Source of the DNA: Bdellovibrio sp. UBA4095
Lineage (GTDB): Bacteria > Bdellovibrionota > Bdellovibrionia > Bdellovibrionales > Bdellovibrionaceae
Assembly (NCBI GenBank): GCA_002381805.1
Contig: DFXZ01000014.1
Span: 241,277-305,276, forward strand
Length of the DNA stretch: 64,000 nt
Direction: 5' to 3'
Part shown: piece after piece, positions 31,878 to 40,669 of the stretch
Position numbering within the stretch: the stretch's first letter is position 1
Layout of the letters: each line of letters opens with the position of its first letter
The notes under the pieces: model-generated
The model's input: the letters and a program-made list of their open reading frames with translations, nothing else
Database searches by the model: none
Told to the model about the DNA's origin: nothing
Translations under genes and position numbers: made by a program

Positions 31878-33347
31878 ATGAACGGTCCCGAGCATTTGTC
31901 TGAAGAGCTTGTTAAGCGCCGAAAAACCAATATCTATGGTCTTGATGAGCTTTTGGGTGAGGGATTAGTCGAGAACAATCTCTATCTTATCGAAGGACCA
32001 TCTGGATCCGGGAAAACTATTCTTGCTAATCAAATTGCATTTGAGTATGCGCGCCAAGGCCACACTGTTCTGTATATCACTTTAATGTCTGAATCCCATG
32101 GTAAGCTCTTGCGCCAGGTTCGAGAGTTCACATTCTTCGATCCAGAACTGCTACTGAGCAGGCTCCAATTTATTAGTGGATACAGAGCACTTATTGAAGA
32201 TGGTCTTGAAGGACTGCAAAATCTTATCCTCGAGCTCGTGGAAAAGCATGCACCCAAACTTTTGATCATTGACGGCTTTAGTACCTACCGTATGACTTCT
32301 TGCACTCCGTTGGAAGTTTCCAGATTTATCCACAACTTGAATATATTTTGCTCGACAGCGGAGTCTACGGCGATGCTCTTGAATGCGGAAAAACAACCCG
32401 AAGACAATCCAGAGCAGGTCCTTGTAGACAGTATAATCGAAATGCAAATGGTGCCGATGGGCCTAAAGACGGTTCGTCAAATCGAAATCCACAAACTCCG
32501 CGGTTCAAAGCACCTTATGGGTCGGCACTTTTTTGAAATTTCTGATGACGGAATTAAAATATATCCTCGGGCCGAAGCGAGATGGAGTGGGACATCATAT
32601 AAGACTCATGCTCCAGAATTGCGAAAGTCACTGGGCATCCCGACCATAGATCGTGTTTTAAATGGCGGACTTCCTGCCTTTTCGGTAACAGTTATAAAGG
32701 GCGACTCAGGTACCGGGAAAACGACACTTGGAACTCAGTTTTTAACGACAGGAGTGAAACAGAATGAAACGGGTCTTTATTTCGGTTTTTATGAACGACC
32801 TGAAGCTCTAACGGCCAGAATGGAAATGATCGGAATCCCGTTAGGTCAGCATGTACGTGAAGGCAGGATTAAACTGATCTGGAATGCACCAACAGAGCTG
32901 ATTGTCGATAAACTAGCAGACGGACTCATTACCGAAGTCATTAATACGGGAGCAACACGGGTTTTTATTGATGGCATCGATGGACTCGTTGAGTCCGCAT
33001 TTCATCGCTCCCGAATCCAAACTTTCCTGGCAGCTATATCTCTGAAACTTCGATCACTAGGCGTGACCTGTCTGTACTCGGAAGAGATTCCACTTTATAG
33101 TAATAATCTTAGATCTGAGGTCACTGAACTTTCTGCAGTCGTCGATAATGTAATTGTCTGCAGATATAGCGATGGCGGAAGAACGATATCGGTTGTAAAG
33201 GTTCGCGAAAGCGATTTTGATCCAACAACTCGCCCTTTCCATATCTCATCAAAGGGCATAGTCATTGACTCTATCGTCTACCGTGACCGTCATCAATCAA
33301 CCGCAAGCATTGATCATCGGAGGCCGAATGGCACACCAAGCATCTAA
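31878..33347 (+). CDS. KaiC-like double-domain ATPase
   Basis: 489 residues from the ATG at 31878 behind AAGAGG; an upstream GTG at 31851 has a poor site. Two RecA-type domains: Walker A GPSGSGKT (40-47) and GDSGTGKT (275-282), with Walker B LLIIDGFS and VFIDGIDG. It lacks KaiA and KaiB partners in the window. In bacteria outside cyanobacteria such KaiC-like proteins serve as signal relay ATPases with response regulators, and here a receiver gene overlaps the 3-prime end by 20 bases. It is therefore likely one signalling unit. Confidence 0.9.
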   Translation: MNGPEHLSEELVKRRKTNIYGLDELLGEGLVENNLYLIEGPSGSGKTILANQIAFEYARQGHTVLYITLMSESHGKLLRQVREFTFFDPELLLSRLQFISGYRALIEDGLEGLQNLILELVEKHAPKLLIIDGFSTYRMTSCTPLEVSRFIHNLNIFCSTAESTAMLLNAEKQPEDNPEQVLVDSIIEMQMVPMGLKTVRQIEIHKLRGSKHLMGRHFFEISDDGIKIYPRAEARWSGTSYKTHAPELRKSLGIPTIDRVLNGGLPAFSVTVIKGDSGTGKTTLGTQFLTTGVKQNETGLYFGFYERPEALTARMEMIGIPLGQHVREGRIKLIWNAPTELIVDKLADGLITEVINTGATRVFIDGIDGLVESAFHRSRIQTFLAAISLKLRSLGVTCLYSEEIPLYSNNLRSEVTELSAVVDNVIVCRYSDGGRTISVVKVRESDFDPTTRPFHISSKGIVIDSIVYRDRHQSTASIDHRRPNGTPSI

Positions 33348-33693
33348 GCTTATTCTTGTGGTTGAGGACGAACCCGATTTACAGAGGCTGCTCAAGTTGT
33401 TCCTTGAACGCTCTGGCTATGCCGTCACAACGGCCGACAATGGCCTTATCGCTTTGGAAAAGTTAAGTCATACAGTTCCCGACTTGGTAATAACCGACAT
33501 AATGATGCCCGAAATGAATGGAATCGAACTGATAAGAGAAATGAAGAAGAATGATGATTGGGCGAACATTCCGGTAGTCGTGACCTCAGCTATGATTGCA
33601 GAACCAGAAATAACCGTCCTGTCAGACAAATATTTAAATAAACCAGTAGCGATCTCCACACTGAGGCGAACGCTCAGCACGATGCTTTCATAG
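33328..33693 (+). CDS. Single-domain response regulator
   Basis: 121 residues, starting inside the KaiC-like gene at an ATG with GGAGGCCG upstream. Pure CheY-like receiver: VVEDEPDL, phospho-acceptor in VITDIMMPEMNG, switch threonine in VVVTSAM, and the lysine in YLNKPVA. No output domain, so it works by protein contact. A hairpin follows. Translationally coupled to the KaiC-like ATPase. Confidence 0.92.
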   Translation: MAHQASKLILVVEDEPDLQRLLKLFLERSGYAVTTADNGLIALEKLSHTVPDLVITDIMMPEMNGIELIREMKKNDDWANIPVVVTSAMIAEPEITVLSDKYLNKPVAISTLRRTLSTMLS

Positions 33694-33707
33694 TCGATTA
33701 TGCGCAG

Positions 33708-33741
33708 GAAGGCTGGATCTTCGTAAAAACGATCAGCCTTC
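33708..33741. terminator. Terminator-like hairpin
   Basis: GAAGGCTG-g-ATC and GAT-CAGCCTTC enclose TTCGTAAAAAC, one bulged G, CTT after. It ends the KaiC-RR unit and may also serve the convergent diiron protein gene. Confidence 0.6.
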
Positions 33742-33762
33742 TTCTATCCGCACACTATCTCA

Positions 33763-34683
33763 TCACAAGACTGCTGGTTCTTCAATCAGCTGAAACTCTC
33801 TAAGGTACCGGTCAAAACATCGAGCCCCCGCATTTAATCGCATCAATGCGCCTTCCGCGATGCTGGGAATCAGGTTGGGCTTGTCAGTCACTAAAGGCAG
33901 AATGACTTCTCGGTTCCAATCCTGCGAATGTTTTATGTCGATTGCAGCATGAAGAGAATAATAATGCTGACCTTCAGGACTGATTCCCAATCTCTTCAGA
34001 CCCTCCTGAACTTTTTTAGCTCTTCCAGGAGCGGTCAGTTCCACAGCACCAAGAGCCCCAATCGAATGATAAGCATATCGGCGGTTGACTGCCAAACCAA
34101 TCAGTACGTTCGCAAGAGCCAAGGCCTCGGGAATGTAGGACTCTAGTGAGTCGGGCTGAATTTCAAAAGCTTCCGCAACCCTGTCCAGCATGGGTCCATG
34201 CATGCCGGCCTCTTTACCACGACCCATTTCATCCCAATAGTTTCGCGCCATCTCCAATTTGGGTTGGGAAGAAAATTTAATTTGTGTCATAGCAGTTAAA
34301 TCATCGAATCCAGCTTCTCCAGCAACCTCCTGACGCACAAACCATTTCATCTGTTCGTGATTAGCAGTGCTCTGCAGCCACTCAAATAGTGGGGAATCTT
34401 GCCCAGGTCCCGTGGACTTTAGGGACTCGAACCACTCCATAAACTCCTTCCCATTTCGTGGCGCCTCCTTTGCCCTTGAAAGTATCTTGCTCCGTTCCGT
34501 TTCAAGGACGCATCCTTCAAGCACTAGCATTGTATGATTTTGCGCGACATCTTGTCTCCAGCTAGGAGTGGGACATTGAGGACTGAGTCGCGATTTATTG
34601 AACTGCGCCAATGTCATATGACTTTGCCAAAGTTGATCCTCCGTCAGAATGTCCTCAGAACAAATAACATCGAAATTTTGCAT
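33763..34683 (-). CDS. Iron-containing redox enzyme, heme-oxygenase-like diiron type
   Basis: 306 residues, cytoplasmic; GAGAGGTGATTT precedes the ATG. The body is all-helical and has the scattered acidic and histidine motifs of heme-oxygenase-like diiron oxidases/oxygenases: WFVRQEVAGEAGFDDLTA, ARNYWDEMGRGKEAGMHGPM and YYSLHAAIDIKHSQDW. These would bind two irons. Related proteins hydroxylate amino acids or amines, N-oxygenate arginine derivatives or cleave fatty acids. A DDAH-like guanidine-modifying enzyme is divergent, 80 bases away. Confidence 0.75.
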   Translation of the reverse strand: MQNFDVICSEDILTEDQLWQSHMTLAQFNKSRLSPQCPTPSWRQDVAQNHTMLVLEGCVLETERSKILSRAKEAPRNGKEFMEWFESLKSTGPGQDSPLFEWLQSTANHEQMKWFVRQEVAGEAGFDDLTAMTQIKFSSQPKLEMARNYWDEMGRGKEAGMHGPMLDRVAEAFEIQPDSLESYIPEALALANVLIGLAVNRRYAYHSIGALGAVELTAPGRAKKVQEGLKRLGISPEGQHYYSLHAAIDIKHSQDWNREVILPLVTDKPNLIPSIAEGALMRLNAGARCFDRYLREFQLIEEPAVL

Positions 34684-34763
34684 AAATCACCTCTCACTGC
34701 CTTAGAAATGTGCATCAGTCATGCCACAGATAAGTTGGCTTGGTTCCTGCTTTACCAGAAAGT

Positions 34764-35708
34764 ATGTGGAAAATAAAAAAGCCAAAAACTAAATTTATTT
34801 ATAGTGCGATCAGTTGTGTAAATAGACATCTGCCGAATGATCCGAGTTCGAAATTTCAGATTGCTTGGGAAATAAATCCGCATATGAAAAAAGGAGCGGC
34901 TTCATTTTCTGTTGCAGCCCAAGAACATCAAAGATTTATCACGGCATTAAAATTCACAGGAGCTGATCTTCATGAAGTACCCTTCGTTAGAGGAGCCTAT
35001 GATTCCGTTTTTATGAAGGATAGCGCAATAGTTAAGGCGGATGTTACCCAGGTGAGGGCGTTCTTAGCAACCTTTCGAACTAACGAACGAGCCACCGAGA
35101 CGCAAACTCGTGCGCGCGCTCTCGAGAAATTGGGGGTGACGATCCAAGGGCAAGCGACGACATACTTTGAGGGAGGTGACTTCGTCGATGCCAACCAAGA
35201 CTTTTCATTTTTAGGATATGGGTTCAGAACCGACAAGGATGTTAGTTCCGAACTCTCTACGTTTATGGATAAAGAAGTCATTCCTCTAGAAATCGTCGAT
35301 CCGCATTTTTACCATCTCGACACAGCACTAAACACCATTACCGCAGACGACAACTGTTACGTGTTCGCCTATCGCCATGCGTTCTCCGAAAACTCATGGA
35401 AGCTGCTGCAAAGTCTTCCCTCCATAAACTTAATCGAAGTTTCAAGAAAAGAGGCCATGCTGTTCGGGTTGAACTGGGTTGAGTCAGACAACACCATCAT
35501 CTTAGGAAGTTTCGTGCCCGAGATCATGGATCATTTACGAATGCTGGGTAAGAGTATTGTCCATACTCCGTTAAGTCAGTTTCAGTTGGCCGGAGGCAGT
35601 GCTGCGTGCTTGGTCGCGCAAGTCCATGAAGTTCCCGAGTTCGCTCGACTTTACCAGAATGTTGAAGCCCAACGTAAAGTACCTGCTTATCAACGGTCCT
35701 TAAACTAA
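34764..35708 (+). CDS. Guanidine-modifying (DDAH/amidinotransferase-like) enzyme
   Basis: 314 residues from the ATG at 34764; an earlier TTG exists but is worse. The pentein fold is indicated by YFEGGDFVD, the catalytic His in DPHFYHLDTALN, and the nucleophile Cys in GGSAACLVA near the C-terminus. The group includes dimethylarginine dimethylaminohydrolase, arginine deiminase and amidinotransferases. Arginine or a derivative is the probable substrate. Its neighbour across the divergent promoter is a diiron oxygenase-like protein, so both may act on the same arginine-derived compound. Confidence 0.85.
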   Translation: MWKIKKPKTKFIYSAISCVNRHLPNDPSSKFQIAWEINPHMKKGAASFSVAAQEHQRFITALKFTGADLHEVPFVRGAYDSVFMKDSAIVKADVTQVRAFLATFRTNERATETQTRARALEKLGVTIQGQATTYFEGGDFVDANQDFSFLGYGFRTDKDVSSELSTFMDKEVIPLEIVDPHFYHLDTALNTITADDNCYVFAYRHAFSENSWKLLQSLPSINLIEVSRKEAMLFGLNWVESDNTIILGSFVPEIMDHLRMLGKSIVHTPLSQFQLAGGSAACLVAQVHEVPEFARLYQNVEAQRKVPAYQRSLN

Positions 35709-38700
35709 GGACCGTCGTACTTGATTTGCACGGAGTTCAACTGACAAGACTGTGTGAAATCGCCACCAGAGTTCGTACTGAAGAACGCTTTAAACTTAAA
35801 GCTTCCTGGTCCAAGCTCCTCAAGATGGCCTTCGACTGCAGAGAGTGGATTCGACTGCGCCACACCGCCTGTCGTTGCTACCCATGTGGTCCCATTGTGA
35901 TATTTCCAGGTGACGCCATTATCAGTAGAAACCTGATACTGGGTACACGCATTGGTCACATCTGACTTAGTCATTTCAGCAACAGCACTAGAAATGGTGA
36001 CAGCAGTATTGTTGATAATTGAAGGATTGCCGGCGTAATATCGATCCTCAGGACCTACCACTACGCTTTTTAGTTTAGGCATACACGGTTGAGGGACTCC
36101 AGTGACTTCGCACAGATTTTTGTCATCGTCAGACTCCATAAAGACCCGATACTGAAAGTACCTTTTATTAGCAACAAAAGGAGGTGTCGCAGTGAAATTA
36201 TCGAAACTCAGCGCTAAAGAACCAGGTCGAACTGAACCGCTGACGCTCCCGTTTAGGACTGAGCTATAATTATAAAGCTCCGAGAAATAGCTGGTACTAT
36301 TTTGGCTTGGCCCAAGCCAGGGTTCGGTCACCTCATTGCATGGATCGTTCGCACATGATCGTACTTGATAGCGAATTCGGTTTGCACCTCTTAGGTAGAG
36401 ATTTAGGACTTCATCCTGGGTCAACACTCTTGTCCAAAGGGCAAACTCATCAATGGCTCCGTCGATGTATCCCGTTGGATTTGTCATACAACCCAACCTT
36501 AAAGCAGCTTCAGTGTTAAAGTCGGTTCGAATCGCCTGCACCCCAGAGTTTGCAAGCTTCCCATCCACATAGATATTTGCAGTACCGGTTGCTTTGTTCA
36601 CTGTGACCGCATAATGGTGCCAGCTTCCAACGGATCCCAAACCCGTTGGAGTCTTGGCAGTAAGTTCTACGGTTCCGTTTCCAGTCTGGAAGGAAATAGC
36701 TCCATCGCCCGTCCCCCAAGTATTAATATAGAATTTAAACCCCGAACTGGTTCCCGCTTGGGTGGTATTCGAAATAAGCGTGTGGGCAGTGGTTGAACTG
36801 TTTCCCACATTTGCCCAACCCGAAAAAGTAAACGTGTTGCCCAGGTTGACACTTGCCGTACTTAAACACTGAGTAGAAGCTCTGGAAAGACGAATGCCAG
36901 TACGGAACATGGCCTCATCGCCAAGAGTTGGCGAGCCTGATGCCGTTGCTGTCAGTCCCGTGCTTGTGCTATCGCCAAAGCTTGTACCCGTGGTTTCATC
37001 AAAATGCCATACAGATAAGATATTGCTCATTAGATTTGCAGCTACCTCTGGGTAATCAGTTACGGACTCTCCTGAAACTGACAACGGCTTTAATGCAGGA
37101 ATAGCAGTCACGGGAGAAATCGAAGTCCACGGTGCGCTTGTTCCCATATCAACCAAAGGTGATGTGTAGGTACCTGAAAAACGATTTTTCTGAGCGTTAT
37201 AGATCGTTTTGATTTCTTCGTTGGTTAAGGCGACATTCCAAGCAGCTGTCTCATCTATCAGACCTTTGAAAAAGGCACTCCCAGCAGAGTAAGCTCCGAT
37301 ATAGGCATCATTTGCTCCTGGAGTAATTGCAGAAGTGCTGGTGTTGGATGTGGTGGCTCGCAGCTCTCCATCAACATAGAATCGATATTGAAGACTGACG
37401 ACATCACGGACAATGGCGACTTGGTGCCATCGTCCCGCGGTCAGTGCCGGTCTACTTGCTGCCGCTGGTAAATCGAAAGCCCCACTTACTGAGTCACTCG
37501 CTTTAAGTGTCAGATCGGAACGAACCGCAAGAATCCAATAAGCGGCACCCTGCTGACTGAAAACCCGCATATCTCCCGCTGCAGGCTCGCGAATATTTAT
37601 CCAAGCAAAACGGGTAAAGCCGGTCCACTCCAAGCCACCTGAATTCAGAACCCTGACGCGAGTCAATCCATCAAAGTCCGCAGAATGAGATCCCACTTTG
37701 GCATTAGGCGAAAAAGTGGCTGTGCCCGAGGCTAACGACCCATTGAAATTAGGGGTCACTCCACCACTGGTATAGTTGGAGGAATTGTTCCAGTTATTCT
37801 CCATCCTAAAATAAAGAACAAGGTTTGCCGCCCGGCTTGGAAGGATATCCAAGAGACTGGTTTCGTTTGCTGCCGAGCTATCGAGAGTCAAATAGTCACC
37901 GCTAATGACAGTTCCATCATGAGTCCCTGACGACATCGATGAGGCGGAATAGCTTCCGACTTTTTTTAAGCTCGGCGCACTGCCCAGAGTAAAATCAATA
38001 TATCGTGAATCGAACGTAAAGTTGGTCGGATCTAAAATTCCAGAAGCAAAGTTCCAAAGATGTACTTTTGCGTCGTCATTGTTAATAGTTCCCACAGCGG
38101 TCAAATCAGACCCTGTAGCGGAATACCCACTTCCACCCGAAAGCGTTAGAGTGAATACCTCATCAGATTCGAAATCAGTATCACCAAAAACTGGTACGTT
38201 TACAGTCCCGGAAGTCGCACCTGCAGTAATCGTTAAAACACCCGATGTCGCCGTGTAGTCGCTTCCAGCCGTCGCCGCTGTTCCCGAGACGGCTCCATCT
38301 GAGGTCGCGTAATTTACAACGATATCAACACCAGACACAGCAGTCGTCACTGTGAACGTAAGATTTGCACTGCCGCTTTGACCTTCTGTGCGATTCACGT
38401 CACTGATTGCTAAAGTGGGAGCATCATCATCATTCACAATAGTTCCAGATGCACTCAGCGTCGATCCAGATACTGAGTATCCACTTCCTCCCGCTAATGA
38501 GACAGAGAAAGCCTCATCATTCTCGTACAAAGTATCTCCAGTAATCGGCACAGAGATTGTTGCGGTTGTACCTGCGATGGGAATTGTCCCGACGCCAGAA
38601 GTACTTGAAAAATCAGTCCCAGCGACTGCACTACCGTCAGAAGTTGAATAATTAAACGAAATGGGAGTTTCTGCAGGCCGAGAGGATGTAACGGTAAAGA

Positions 38701-39190
38701 CCGCCGCCTGAGTGCCTCCCACATTTCCTTCAGCAATAGACACGTTGGCAATACTCAGAGTCGGCGGAGAGCTAAGATCCAAGATATTTAACGTGATATT
38801 AAGTTCGTTCGCAAAAACCAAAGATGAACCAGACACGGAAAGAATAAAACTCTGCAAACCGTCATTCACCGGATCCACAAGAGTATTAATTTGAAGCATC
38901 TTTGACTGATCACCTTTGCTAAACGAGATGGAACCAGATGTGGTCGCAAATTTTGCAGCTGGTCCGTTGACGGACCAACTAAGGGTGGCATCCTCTTTAA
39001 TGGGTTTGTCTAAAAGAAGTAATACTCCAACGACGCTCCCTTCATTCACAGTCAACGACAGGTCACCGCTGGTAATTGTCGAGCGATCTAAAGTATCATT
39101 GACCCAACCTTCAAGCTTTCCACCGGTATCGGTGCAACCGACCAAAAAAGCTATCATGAATGCCGAGAATGCAATTTTAAATATCGCCAC
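35705..39190 (-). CDS. Giant lipoprotein with Calx-beta and LamG domains
   Basis: 1161 residues if started at the GTG at 39190, where TAGTG joins it to the previous gene and GGGAG is well spaced; an ATG at 39202 gives four more residues. Lipobox LVGC. Residues 30-130 are a partial, and 140-380 two full, Calx-beta repeats (DGSAVAGTDFSSTSGVGTIP, ENDEAFSVSLAGGSGYSVSG, TIVNDDDAP). Next are two LamG/concanavalin-like domains (about 460-640 and 745-920: WTGFTRFAWINI, GRWHQVAIVRD, FYVDGELRA; and FTFSGWANVG, WHHYAVTVNK, IYVDGKLANS). A final beta domain follows. The layout is that of a surface adhesin. Ca2+ binding is likely in the Calx-beta part. The gene upstream encodes an outer-membrane barrel. 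Confidence 0.88.
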   Translation of the reverse strand: MAIFKIAFSAFMIAFLVGCTDTGGKLEGWVNDTLDRSTITSGDLSLTVNEGSVVGVLLLLDKPIKEDATLSWSVNGPAAKFATTSGSISFSKGDQSKMLQINTLVDPVNDGLQSFILSVSGSSLVFANELNITLNILDLSSPPTLSIANVSIAEGNVGGTQAAVFTVTSSRPAETPISFNYSTSDGSAVAGTDFSSTSGVGTIPIAGTTATISVPITGDTLYENDEAFSVSLAGGSGYSVSGSTLSASGTIVNDDDAPTLAISDVNRTEGQSGSANLTFTVTTAVSGVDIVVNYATSDGAVSGTAATAGSDYTATSGVLTITAGATSGTVNVPVFGDTDFESDEVFTLTLSGGSGYSATGSDLTAVGTINNDDAKVHLWNFASGILDPTNFTFDSRYIDFTLGSAPSLKKVGSYSASSMSSGTHDGTVISGDYLTLDSSAANETSLLDILPSRAANLVLYFRMENNWNNSSNYTSGGVTPNFNGSLASGTATFSPNAKVGSHSADFDGLTRVRVLNSGGLEWTGFTRFAWINIREPAAGDMRVFSQQGAAYWILAVRSDLTLKASDSVSGAFDLPAAASRPALTAGRWHQVAIVRDVVSLQYRFYVDGELRATTSNTSTSAITPGANDAYIGAYSAGSAFFKGLIDETAAWNVALTNEEIKTIYNAQKNRFSGTYTSPLVDMGTSAPWTSISPVTAIPALKPLSVSGESVTDYPEVAANLMSNILSVWHFDETTGTSFGDSTSTGLTATASGSPTLGDEAMFRTGIRLSRASTQCLSTASVNLGNTFTFSGWANVGNSSTTAHTLISNTTQAGTSSGFKFYINTWGTGDGAISFQTGNGTVELTAKTPTGLGSVGSWHHYAVTVNKATGTANIYVDGKLANSGVQAIRTDFNTEAALRLGCMTNPTGYIDGAIDEFALWTRVLTQDEVLNLYLRGANRIRYQVRSCANDPCNEVTEPWLGPSQNSTSYFSELYNYSSVLNGSVSGSVRPGSLALSFDNFTATPPFVANKRYFQYRVFMESDDDKNLCEVTGVPQPCMPKLKSVVVGPEDRYYAGNPSIINNTAVTISSAVAEMTKSDVTNACTQYQVSTDNGVTWKYHNGTTWVATTGGVAQSNPLSAVEGHLEELGPGSFKFKAFFSTNSGGDFTQSCQLNSVQIKYDGP

Positions 39191-40368
39191 TAGAACTCCC
39201 ATCTTAGTCGCAGATTCAGGTTCGACTGAATAAGGGTCTGCTTTCCGTTTTGCGCGGGGCTAGACGAAGATTCCGTAAATTGATATCTGTACGAGAGATA
39301 TTGAACACTCCAAAATCCACCCAAAGATAAATTTTTATTCAGACTGTACGATGCACCAACTTCCCCATCCAAAATGACGGAGCTTTTAACATCGAACTTG
39401 CTGCCGGCAACAGAAGTTGCCATAAATGGATACTGATAGCGGATTAGACTGTCGATATAGATCTGACTCCCCAATCTCCGCCGGTACTGTAGACCTGCAC
39501 TTAAAGTCGAAATGCTATTTTCAAAAAGAGAAATTTCAGAAGCACTTTGAGGATAGAGAAAAGGAATTTCTTGATGCTGTAGTCCAGCTTTAAGAATCCA
39601 TTCTGAATCCGCACTTAAATAGTTAGTTTTGTAATTGGCCTCTACGCTGAGTGTTTTCCAAGTATACTCTTCTTTGGAAACTGTAAGGCTGGGCGAACTT
39701 AGTACCTTCCCAGGCATACTCTGATAACTTAATTCAAAACCGAAGACCTTACTTAACCAGGCACCAAGTTCGAGCAACATGAAAGGTGCAGAAAATTTTC
39801 CCACGTTGAGCTCCGAGGCACCGGGGACATCCTGGGTCAGAGAAGAAAAGCTGACCCCAGTTCCAAGCGATAACCACACTGATCGATAAGTCTCTTCTGA
39901 ATTTCCTTCCACGCCATGGCTAGATTCGTTCACCACCCTATCAATAGGCGGATGCGGTTCTTCACCGGAGCTCGGCACTTCTGGTACCGAAAGTTCAGCA
40001 GTGGAATTTGGAGCTTCTAGTTGTGGCTCATTAATCTTAGCGTCCGGAGTAATCGATGATTCATTTTTTGGAAATTCATCTTTTGGCGATTCAGCGGCAC
40101 TTTTTCGTTCGGCGACTATTCGAGGGCTTGATTTAGGTGACTCTAAGTCATTTGGAATAATCTCTTCAACTTCCGACTTCGTGACGATTTCTGTTGGCGA
40201 AACTTCACTCTGAACTACTTCTGGGATCTCATCTTGAAAGGAATCTTCAAAAGCAGTAGCGCTCGACTTTTCTAACGAGGAGCTATCCTGGTAAAACCAG
40301 TATCCACCGGCAGTTGCCAGCACCACTGCTAAACAAAATAGTATTGACCATTTCTTTACAGGTTTCAC
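39190..40368 (-). CDS. Outer-membrane beta-barrel protein with long linker
   Basis: 392 residues. Residues 7-26 are one hydrophobic helix, then an acidic, Ser/Pro/Glu-rich linker (about 30-160). The C-terminal 230 residues are alternating amphipathic strands ending in LNLRLRWEF, the terminal aromatic typical of outer-membrane barrels. The N-terminal helix is not a clean cleaved signal, so the linker may span the periplasm from the inner membrane. Its stop overlaps the start of the giant lipoprotein gene, so the two likely form one surface complex. No TonB or POTRA features. Confidence 0.7.
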   Translation of the reverse strand: MKPVKKWSILFCLAVVLATAGGYWFYQDSSSLEKSSATAFEDSFQDEIPEVVQSEVSPTEIVTKSEVEEIIPNDLESPKSSPRIVAERKSAAESPKDEFPKNESSITPDAKINEPQLEAPNSTAELSVPEVPSSGEEPHPPIDRVVNESSHGVEGNSEETYRSVWLSLGTGVSFSSLTQDVPGASELNVGKFSAPFMLLELGAWLSKVFGFELSYQSMPGKVLSSPSLTVSKEEYTWKTLSVEANYKTNYLSADSEWILKAGLQHQEIPFLYPQSASEISLFENSISTLSAGLQYRRRLGSQIYIDSLIRYQYPFMATSVAGSKFDVKSSVILDGEVGASYSLNKNLSLGGFWSVQYLSYRYQFTESSSSPAQNGKQTLIQSNLNLRLRWEF

Positions 40369-40460
40369 AAGCTACGTGCCCTTTATATCACTTTTCGGCA
40401 TAAATATTGGGTATCTCCAATGATTTACTGTTAATTATCGAACAAATTAGAAGGATAATC

Positions 40461-40526
40461 ATGATTAAATACACAACCCCTTCAAATCCTCGACAAGAAC
40501 CGAGGTCGACAATTGTCCAAAAATAA
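40461..40526 (+). CDS. Possible 21-residue peptide
   Basis: An ATG with AGAAGG about six bases before it opens a short frame, MIKYTTPSNPRQEPRSTIVQ and a final K. It lies in the 274-base gap ahead of the hybrid kinase. A plausible leader peptide, or chance. No other gene was found in 40369-40669. Confidence 0.2.
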   Translation: MIKYTTPSNPRQEPRSTIVQK

Positions 40527-40669
40527 AATCTCATTTAGACGATTTAAGCCAATCGAACTCGACCGTCGTCTTGAATTGGGACACTCGTCCGTATGCAATT
40601 CTGCACGAATGCGATGGCAACGGTTGAATCCCGCAACCGCCAATGCTGTGCTCTCTATTAAGGGGGCAG

